Of a stretch of DNA of 11,139 bases, positions 1 through 9,300 are shown in pieces; positions within the stretch are counted from its first letter, which is position 1; each line of letters begins with the position of its first letter. Made by a program: the position numbers and the translations under genes. This DNA comes from Euperipatoides rowelli (lineage: Eukaryota > Onychophora > Udeonychophora > Euonychophora > Peripatopsidae). The stretch lies in the NCBI GenBank assembly GCA_003024985.2, contig PXIH01S0001482.1. One strand, written 5' to 3'. Under the pieces are notes generated by a model, which was not told the origin of the DNA, ran no database searches, and saw only the letters and a list, made by a program, of their open reading frames with translations.

Positions 1-165
1 ACGGCAAAGCTTTTTGTGAGTAATTTTTTTGTATATTATATATATATATATATATATATACGTGTATATATATATACATTATATACATACAGTATATATT
101 GCAAGAAAGGAAGAAAGAAAGACTCGTGATAACGGCAAAGCTTTTTGTGAGTAATTTTTTTGTAT
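1..165. repeat. 34 bp direct repeat flanking a TA microsatellite (131 bp period)
   Basis: Positions 1-34 and 132-165 are identical, starting ACGGCAAAGCTTTTTGTGAG and ending in a T7 run plus GTAT. Between them are an (TA)n tract (about 37-60, with further TA-rich sequence to about 100) and a GAAA-rich tract (about 104-120). The first copy is cut by the window start, so more units may lie to the left. It may be a tandem array with a 131 bp unit, or an expansion with local duplication. Confidence 0.85.
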
Positions 166-298
166 GTTCTAGTGTCTTTTATAGTTTGCAATAATATATA
201 CAGTATATACTGTATGTAAATTAATACAATTAGAAAAATTTAAACCTTTTTCATTTACTCTTCAGAAAATTAAAAACCCCATTAGAAATAAATAAAAT

Positions 299-312
299 TA
301 CTCGGCCGAGTA
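299..312. repeat. 14 bp perfect palindrome
   Basis: TACTCGGCCGAGTA is a perfect palindrome with a GC-rich core in very AT-rich DNA. A second short inverted repeat, GGTACTTGGTACC, follows at 331-343. No TSD or terminal structure marks it as part of a mobile element. Confidence 0.6.
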
Positions 313-1080
313 TTTTTTAAATTTTCACAGGGTACTTGGTACCCAGCAGTTTTCAGGACTCGATGCATCACTAATGTATATACAGTATATTATAAAAATG
401 CCCTGAGGAGTAAGAAAGGACATAAAAAAATGAAAAGAAAAAATTATATGATGTAATATAATAATAATAAAAAAAAATAAAGTCCTTAAATTTGAAATTT
501 TACCTAGTGCACATTTCAAATAGTTTTTAACTAATAACTTTTAGTAGTTAATTTTTTGATTTCTTTCCTTGTGTTAGAATATTTTGTTTAAAATATTTTG
601 GGTAAATTACTTGGAAAATACAGCAACAATACACATTTATTTAGGTTACCTAACATTAGTAATAATAGCAAACAAAGCTGAAAATTTTCCAAGTTTTATA
701 TACCCGGCCAGCCCTAAAGACCCTCAATAAACAGCCTGAAGCCATGACATTACTAGGCACATCACTAACCTATGCACATAACAATACTAATCTGTGATAT
801 CCAGTTTTGGTAAGCCTTGTGTTCCACTTATAACTTATGCCACAAGAATATTCAAATGCCTTAGATAGTTTGATTGTGTTTAATATAGAATAATATTGAG
901 TAATTAGTTATTGGACAATACAGTACTTAGGACTGTTTGTATAGGCTATACTTATTTGAATATTTAATTTAAGTTATTGGATTATTTACGTTAAATATTT
1001 TTTTTTTTTTTTAATATTATAAACTTGCTCAAATAGTTATTTACTTACACTTACACTTTGTTAATTAAAAGTATTTATCG

Positions 1081-1177
1081 ATAATAATAATAATACATAT
1101 TTAGCGTTTGCTAGCGGCTAAGCACTCTACCAGTGCAAAATTTAAGAGCTACCATTAATTTATAAAACCCCAATGGT
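1081..1177. repeat. (ATA)n-anchored structured patch, possible old repeat fragment
   Basis: An (ATA)n run (about 1081-1095) is followed by TTAGCG, then GCTAGC, then the hairpin GCACT-CTACC-AGTGC (1122-1136), and a wider inverted pair ACCATT/AATGGT (1151-1156 and 1172-1177). The block is richer in GC than its surroundings. From memory, AAT-rich runs next to AGCGC-type sequence are common dispersed repeats in marine animals. Identity is not established. Confidence 0.3.
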
Positions 1178-3182
1178 GGATGTTTAACCCAAATGCAAGA
1201 CAAGTGTCTATCAACTTTTTTGTTTTCCCTTCAGTTTCAGCTGTTAACATTAGAAAATAAAATGTTTTTGTTGTTTTAGTTTTACATACAGTAGCTGAAA
1301 TTGATCATAGTCATTGTTTATTAAATAAATTAAAAAGGCTGGCCATTAGTAAATATTTATATTTGTTTCTATATGCTAGTTATTCTACAATAATTTTAAT
1401 AAATAATTTTGTACCTACTTAAAATTTTAACTTCAATGATAAGGCTATTAAATTGACAGAGCCAGTGCTAGTAAAAATTCATTTAAAAAAAAAAAATCTT
1501 ATTTAAAATTATAAAAAGTAAGAATTGATATTAAATTTCTGCTAAATTAGTAGGAATAATTGAAATTACCAGCATTAATAATTAATACAAAATAATAGAG
1601 TTCATTCTAATTGCAAAATTGTTGATAACTTTTTTTAAAAAAAGAACATCAAAGTGTGTGTTTAATTAGTTTTGTTAAATATTGTTGAACATGTAAATAA
1701 ACTTGTTATAAATCAGAGATAAAAATCTGCTGGAAGTTTTTCAAGCTATTTTTGTTTCATTTTTTTACAAATATGTTAAAGGAGGGGTGCTGAATTTTAG
1801 TTTGCCTAATGGTACCTGAATTTCATGGAATGGGCCTGGATATACTGTATTACGCCTAGTGAGAAGAAATTTCCTACTGATTTATTACAAACTTTATTAA
1901 CTATTTAATAGGATCAGAAATCCCATTCTCAAAAGAATAGTTGAGATTCCTTTATAATTAAAATTTAAGAGTATCAACCGCATAAAAACACTCGACTAAA
2001 TTAGATACTTTCAACTTTATATTCGGGATATAGTGGTGTCTCTACTTTGCAGTGCAGTTCTGTCTTCTCCTATGGTACTATTTGAGTAATTTATGAACAT
2101 TATAAATAAATAACAGTAAGACATGTCAATGCTTTTATAACAGGAAATTAACATTATAGAAACAATAGAAATTTTGTTTTAGAACTTGTGATGTTAAACA
2201 TTTCTTGATTGTACAGTGGCTCCACCATGTGGATTCTAAACATACTACTATTTTGAGAGAGAAGCTTCAGGCTGTATTTTAATAAATAATTTTTAAGATG
2301 TTAGTTTATGTTTATTTGAATAAAAAAATAATGATGATACTGAGAAGGAATTGTATTCTTAATTGCGTATGACCTTTTAAGTAATGAAAACTAAACAACA
2401 TTACCGTATTTAGATGAAATACTTTTTGTTTAAGTAGTTTTCCGCTCAAATATACAGTAACTGCATAACAAGCAGTTTATAAGTACTGTATCACTGCATG
2501 TTTACAAGTTATAGATATTGATTTGGCAATATTAATCCCAATATTATCTTGGTAATAAACAGCAATCGGTTCACAAATAATATTCCACTTATCATTAACT
2601 ACATTCAATAAGCGTACAAACAACTTATTCCAATAAGCACACTTTATTCCTCGTCCAGAGTGATTACAATCAGGTTACATATACCGCTACATCAACTGTA
2701 AAAGATGGCATCATGAAAGATAAAGAACACATGATAACCAAGAAAGACTAATGCATTATTCCCTCCCCCCCTCCAGAATTCTCCTTTCCACTAACTTTCT
2801 TAAACATGTCTAGTTATAACAATAAAGCACACAATATTATAATACGTAGCATTACTCTAAAATTATATTCCATTATTAATACAGTACGGTAACTCAATTG
2901 TTTAATCTATCTATCACTTACATTATAATACTTTGACTGTATAATCTAAACTGTTTTAAAACACATTTATCATAAATATAGTTAGAACTATATTACGAAG
3001 AACATTTTTATTACAGCTTTTATCCAGTAGGGTGGGGAGGAGGATGAGGTCTAATCCACCGTCCTTCCGTCTTTACATGTTTTTCTATTTATAGTTTCAT
3101 ATTTTTAACAATGGGATTTACTGCACATAAAATCTGTTATTTTGAAACTAAATATTAAAAAAAATAAAAATGAAAGCAATAC

Positions 3183-3303
3183 CTGTAAATAATGATTGAG
3201 TCGTGCTAATGCTTCTATAAATAAATCGGCACCCTTGTTAGAAAATTCATATCGACCCGCAATAAAGAAATACAAGGTTTTGTCCAAATTAAAATCAAAA
3301 TGA
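3183..3303 (-). CDS. GYS: Glycogen synthase exon D ([15 protein letters not shown]-glucose-binding exon)
   Basis: An exon of 121 nt: one base (T) completing Gly, then 40 codons ending on a codon boundary. The acceptor is TTTCCTAG before TCATTTTGAT; the donor is TTTACAG followed by GTATTG. The protein is [20 protein letters not shown] followed by [20 protein letters not shown], the most conserved block of the enzyme. The Arg of GRYEF and the Lys of SNKG correspond, as I recall, to yeast Gsy2 Arg320 and Lys326, which bind the UDP-sugar phosphates; both are present. [15 protein letters not shown] is almost identical to the human enzyme. The next exon, expected to encode a segment like VVAFFIMPA, does not appear in the remaining 3.2 kb. 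Confidence 0.98.
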
Positions 3304-6300
3304 CTAGGAAAGAAAAAAAAAAAAGGATAAAAGGAGTTGATTTTTTTGTGTGAAGAAAATAAACATAAAAATGCAAAATAAAAGCTAATTAAAAAAACAA
3401 ATTTTTTATAAAATAAATTAAATACGTGAAAATTCTGATTTCTAATTCTTAAATGAAATTGTAATAATTCTGAATGGAAAGTTCGTTCATCAATTGCTGA
3501 AAATTAATAACAAAATTGTTGAAATACTGTATAGCACTTCAAAATTAATTTGAAAAAGTAGTAACAATTTTAAAAATTGATTCAGATATATATGAGACTG
3601 GGATGTCTTGTTTGAAATAGATCAAAACTGGTATAAATCTGAGTATCTTATAGCATTAAAGAAAGGATCACATTTAAAGAATATAAACATCACTCTAATA
3701 TTCCACAAAATGTCAGCACTATTTATACATTATGAAAAGTAGACTTGGGGAGCTTATAAGGTGCCCAATTCTCATTTGTGAGCAATTCTTTTCATATTCT
3801 ATCAATCTAACAGAACTTCAAGGTTGTTAAAAAGAACACTCACATTAGTGATTTACATTATTATGAGTGTCTTTTTAGTTGCAATTTTAGTAATACTTCT
3901 GTTCCAATGCAAGAAAAATTTCATTTCGACTTCTTAAAACATATTTTTATTAATATTTCTTGGCCTATTATTCCATATCAATCGGATGTAATAAAAATTT
4001 ATCAAAAATTTATGGGACTTAACAAAATCTGAAAAATTACTTAATATGCAACACATCAAAAGAAGCACAATACAAATTAAAAAAAATACTATAATGACAA
4101 ACTGTTAGATCATTTGCTGCTAAATAAACACAATCAAACTGCTTAAAACTATACTATATTTTATATTTAAATAAAAGCTAGTCTAGTTTGAAGTACAACA
4201 GTCTAGTTATATTTATTTTGAAATGACATTATTTTTAATTATTAATGTGCCAGCACTTACTGAATATATAGCCTACTAGATTCCAGTCATTTATTGTAAA
4301 TTATTTTTAAGTAAAATTATAATATAATAAAAACAAAAGAAAATAATAAATTATTATAGCTTATTGAAAGTAGATCTGTTTTTCACGATTTTAATATAAT
4401 GTTAAAATTTTTACCCAGAATGGATTTTACTTGAATTGTTATATCATTTTGAAGCTGCAAGTCTACTCTAAAATATGTTTTTAAATAAGTGGCAATTTTT
4501 AAATTAGACAATTTAATTATTTATTGTTTTACAACTTAAATTTTTGTAACTTTTTTTTATGTTAAATGAAGATGAGAAATTATAAATGTTTATTACTATG
4601 ACGCTGGGTTAAACATTTACAGGACTCATCCCTGGTATGCAAAAAGAAGGTTTTAGCACGATGAAATTATTAAACTATTAAAGTTATTGATTTGTAGTAA
4701 AATACAGAAATTAAAAGCAATATGGTTATTAATACATAATGTTCATATTTCATTGATATTTAAAAAACTGTAAATTGTAAAAAAAAAAAAAAAAAAAACA
4801 TTCATAATACTGCGGAATGGCTTAAAAAAAATTTCTAATATTGCTAAAAAAAAAAATCTTATCAACTCTCAACATAATGACATTTTTTACCATGTTAGCT
4901 CGTGCCTACTTTCAATTTAAAACAGAAGTCGATGGCCGTAAGAAACAAGTTGGCCACTCCTAGCTTAAACTATTATTAAAAAAACTCAAACTGTCAATTC
5001 TCAAGACTATTATGAAATTCCGATAGTTCTTGATGTTAAGGCACAACCACTAAAACTAAGTTCTAAGGACTCGATGCAAGCTCTAAGTACTTCGTGTAGT
5101 TTATTGATACCTAGGTTTGACCTTTGTGGACACCCAAACTGGTTCAGAACCTTTTCTTGAATGGAGCCAGAAAGTTATAAATTATTATAATAAGAATAGA
5201 TGTTAATAGATTAAGTGGAACATTATAAGTGTGACAACAACTGTCATGCATAAATTCCAGTGACAGGCCTAGCTACAAAGCCCATATACATCATACTGTA
5301 TATATTATTATAGTTTATGCTAGGAGAAACAATGTAAAATACCTCAGATTAATAACAAAATATCTATGATAATTCAATGTCAAACTAGACAACTTTTTTT
5401 TTAAAAAAAAAAGAAAAAGTTATCTACAAAAATAATGTTCAAAAGAAGTGTCTATTATAATAGAAACATTACCCATAAAAGTGTCCCCTAACAAAGTCAT
5501 GAATTTTTTCTTTGGCCACAGCATGAAGATTTTGAAATTCATGCAATGCACTAAACTTAATCACATTTAATCCATTAGGCGTAATAATATCTGAAAAGAA
5601 AATATTTCAAAGAATAAATTTGCTAAATAGTTAACAATGCAAATTATTTTTCAAATTAAAAATATATGTATATACCGTAGAATGCTGAGCAAGGGCGCAT
5701 GCGCTCTTATCATTCGTTTGGTGGAAAATGTGGGTAGCGCTCTTGTTCGGCTCCATGCTAGTAAACCTTAGATTTACCTCAAGGCATTGCAAAACTGACC
5801 AGGCGCTCTTGTTTGGCTACAATCAGAATTCCTTAAAAAGATTGTTTTTCAAAACGGCACCCTTGCTTGGACATGCTTCTCAAAACTTTAGGGAATTGGC
5901 TGGTACACACTAAAACATGACGTCACACACATCAATAAAGGTTGGCTGATATATGTGCCAAGTAAAAGTGCCGTCTAAGTTAAAACAGTCTCTTTTTAAT
6001 TTACAGGCCTCTTTCGTTCTGTTTATGAGGATTCAACGTCATTCATAGAAGCTACATATATCTTGATGACGTAAAACACATAAAAATGATGTCACAGCAT
6101 AATAATGTCAGATGAAAATTTTTCGCATGGCACTCTTGTTTGGATACAATGTCCTGAACCTTAGATGAGGTAAAATGAAGCAAAAGATAAATGGGCGCGC
6201 TCTTGTTTGGATACTCCTTGGATTTATTTCAGAGTGATAAAAAAGTCAAAGTGCAGTGATGGCGCTGGTTACCTATTTTTTTGCCAAGAAATAGGGGGAG

Positions 6301-9300
6301 GGTCGCCCTTGCTTGGTATGGCATTCTACGGTACATAACAAACTGTATATTAGCTATTTAAAAATACCAAGATTAAGGGTTTGGCTTGCTTATTATATAC
6401 TGTAGCCTACATACAATAATCAATGGCAATATATCGATTATTCCAAAACAACAAGTAGATTGTGTGTTAATTTTACACTGAGCTCAAGTTAATCGTAATT
6501 AAATGCTAGAATAATCTTTGCCCAAATTTCTATTAAAGAAGTTTGGTCAATTTTCAATAAGGATACCATCTACTCAGAAATGTACAAATAGACCACCTAA
6601 AAAATACAATCGAGTCATTTTTACGACTTATCATGCCTACTCTCCTGTAACACGGTCAGCGTTTAAATTATAACTCATGATTTTACAAGTGTCTTTTAAA
6701 CTAGCTACATGCCTATAAATTCATTTTAATGCAAAAATTAGCCTTTCTAATTGCTTCTTTTTAAATTATGCCATGTGCAAGAGAGAGTGCCAAATCAGAT
6801 AAAAGGTTCTCTTTATGTTACTTGTACTTGAACACTTCATAATCATATAATAACAATAGTGTCCATAGTCCATCCTAAATATAGGATGAAACTACTACTT
6901 ATAATAATGTTGGTTGCAACAAGGAATAAATTACAGAATAATAAAACTCACTAATACTGTGTCGATGATGTTTTGATATATTTATTTTGTTTAAAAACCA
7001 AAAGCATTATTTGTAAGCAATAGGAAGGTTAATATTGTAAATACGTTCCAGCCTATAGTTGACACAAGATAGGAAATATTAAAGGCAATTATTAAATTGA
7101 AAATGGCGAATTCAAATTTGGCATCACTTAATATCCGAATATAAAAGAACAAACGAACTAGAAATATAAGCTCGTTGAAAAGAAGTTAAAGCTTTGAATA
7201 ATAGAATATAGATGGCGCCATGAGTATTCAAAACAACAAAGAATAGGTGAGAAAACTCTCTCTCTCCTTTTGCAGATTAAAGAGCAAACTGGAGATAAAA
7301 CTTATTATTCAATCCAAAGAAAAGATAACTTTTATAACTAATATTTTAACCATTGGATTGAGATGTTAGGTAATGTCAATCAAGTCACAGAAAAAAAAAG
7401 TCAAATGCAATTGAAAAATTTTCAAGTTAGAGCTTTAAAAAGTCATTTTAGGACGAAATTACTCAGATTATGATAGTGCCCTTAAATTCTTTAACATTAA
7501 AGCCTTAAGTGAACAAAATAAATTTTTAGGTGTCTTTTTGAGGAGTTAGTTGAATTTCGACCCAACAAACATATCAATTTATCTGGGCTATGTACCCATA
7601 ATGCAGAAAAATATTTTGTAAAATTCATACGTATAATAGGTATGCCAAATCACCCATTTCATATTTTATTAAAATTCTTAACATCTAATTTTCTTAGCTT
7701 ATTCATAGATCTTTAAATTGTTTTTAATTCCTGTAGGATTTGTGAATAATATTTCTTGTATTGCTTACAAATCTATGTATCATAACTTTAATGAAATTTG
7801 AGCCTATATCTTGGTGAGCTAAGCTCAAAGTCTGATTTTTCAAATCTATGTATCATAACTTTAATGAAATTTGAGCCTATATCTTGGTGGGCTAAGCTCA
7901 AAGTCTGATTTTTCTTGAAAATCACGTTTGCTTATTAATTCAATAATAAACCCCATCCTTTAAAACATACAGTACATTAGATCTCCAGAAATTCGGCTGC
8001 TTTCTAAAAACCTTTGCTCGGCTAAGTCCAGTCCCTTGTCATGCTTACCAAATGAGCGTCAGCGATTAACAAGTAATGGATAAGTTAATATCGCTCTCAT
8101 TCTATTCATTAAGTTATTTATTTTTGGAGTTATTAAAAAACACTAAAGAAAGATAGACTAGAGTTCAAACAATTGGATATTATGAAGTTAGAGTCAGCTA
8201 TATTTTCGTGCTTTGCATTTTTCTCAATTCTAGCTCTAACGGGATTTGTCAATGATACACAAGGTGATTATGCTCACATAAAATTTATGATTTTTCTATG
8301 TACTCAATTCCTGAGTGAAAGAATTAAGAGATTGTAAATCTACTGTGTACAGTACAGTGGCACAGTTAGAGATGAAAGTTCCCTTAGACCTAAAGTCATG
8401 GGGAGCCCCAATGTGGGGGGTCTGGGAGAGAAGTCATCTCCCCCCCCCCCCCCCCCCAGGGTCCAGAGCCCTGGTTTGGGGGAGGAGGGAAATGGTGGAT
8501 ACGAAATTTCAGCTATGCCACAAACTATCTTAATCATAAGCTTTATTAAATAAAGCCTATTACTAAATTGAGTTTATATAAGTCAATCCCTAAATTCTAG
8601 ACACATTTTTAGGTCTCCAAACACTTAAACTTTATGGTATGATGCAACTTTTAAATTAACACATTACAAATCTTTTAATTCATTTGGTTTTGCTTTGTGC
8701 ATCAAATTGAAAAACCTACGATTACTCAATTATACACGCTATCTCATTTTATTATGAAAAAAAAAAAAGGGGGGGGGGGTATACAGTAGGCCTAATGTAT
8801 TCGGTAGTGGCTTAGTACATTTTTTTTTTTTTAATTTTAACCCAGTTAAACTTGCCTTAATTATTAAATAAAATAAAAAAATTCAACTATGTCCGGACTT
8901 CCCGGGTGGTAGCTAAGCGCCTGATACAGTATATGCTGTGTATTAATAGTCCCATTGCAATTTAATTACTACGGTGAATGAAAAAAAAATGTCAGCTTAA
9001 GCAAATTATGAAATTTTCCATACATCGTTAACTGCAGTAGAAAATACAAAATCTAAAATAACTGTGTAGCCTACAGTGAAATTATTGATAATATAATTTG
9101 ATACCTGCTTTTGGCTTTTATGCACATTTATAAATTATGAAAAAAAAAAAAAAGAAACTAACATTCGAGAAAAATGGCATACAAGGAGAAAATCTTCATT
9201 TAAGCAATATATTTATATGGGGTTGAGGAAGACCTGGTCGGCGATTGCCGATACACCGACCGAGCTAGAGTGCCAGTGATCTATACTCTCTTATAAATTT

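Larger units (their letters stand above)
1..3182 (-). other. Intron downstream of exon D (partial, at least 3182 bp)
   Basis: It begins at the GTATTG donor after exon D and runs off the window without another recognisable exon. It contains the repeat pair and TA microsatellite at 1-165, a 14 bp palindrome at 299-312, a T15 run at 998-1012, and a small structured patch next to an (ATA)n run at about 1081-1177. A slightly GC-richer patch at about 703-775 matches nothing I recognise. From about 1180 to 3180 I see nothing beyond AT-rich sequence and a pyrimidine run at about 2759-2775. Confidence 0.8.
3304..5472 (-). other. 2169 bp intron between exons C and D
   Basis: A phase 2 GT-AG intron (donor GTAATG, acceptor TTTCCTAG). 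It is uniformly AT-rich and I see no complete mobile element in it. Notable only are an A20 run at 4779-4798 and a T9A10 self-complementary run at 5394-5412. Confidence 0.92.

Noticed and set aside
325-519. 64-codon minus-strand open frame
   Set aside because: Rich in F, I, L and H from AT-rich DNA, with no recognisable motif and no link to the glycogen synthase exons.
1-3182. Further downstream glycogen synthase exon
   Set aside because: I looked on the minus strand for the segment expected after LNHYLQ (VVAFFIMPA-like and NNFNVETLKG-like) and found no match.
4779-4798. A20 run as the tail of a retroposon
   Set aside because: No body sequence, target duplication or polyadenylation signal can be recognised beside it.
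355-5078. A 13-mer shared between 355-367 and 5066-5078 (AGGACTCGATGCA)
   Set aside because: About one shared 13-mer is expected by chance in a window of this length, and the flanks do not align.
5728-5913. 61-codon plus-strand open frame with recurring ALLFG
   Set aside because: The recurrence is the transposon's DNA motif translated in one frame; there is no protein family match and it lies wholly inside the repeat array.
5701-6320. CRISPR-like pattern of short repeats and unique spacers
   Set aside because: Repeats are degenerate, spacing is irregular, the array sits inside an inverted-repeat element in an animal intron, and no cas genes are present.
7212-7221. Palindrome ATGGCGCCAT
   Set aside because: A single 10 bp palindrome without flanking structure; likely chance or an unrecognisable relic.
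8315-8537. Overlapping open frames on both strands with polyproline or polyglycine
   Set aside because: They arise from the C18 homopolymer; opposite-strand frames over the same low-complexity block are not credible genes.
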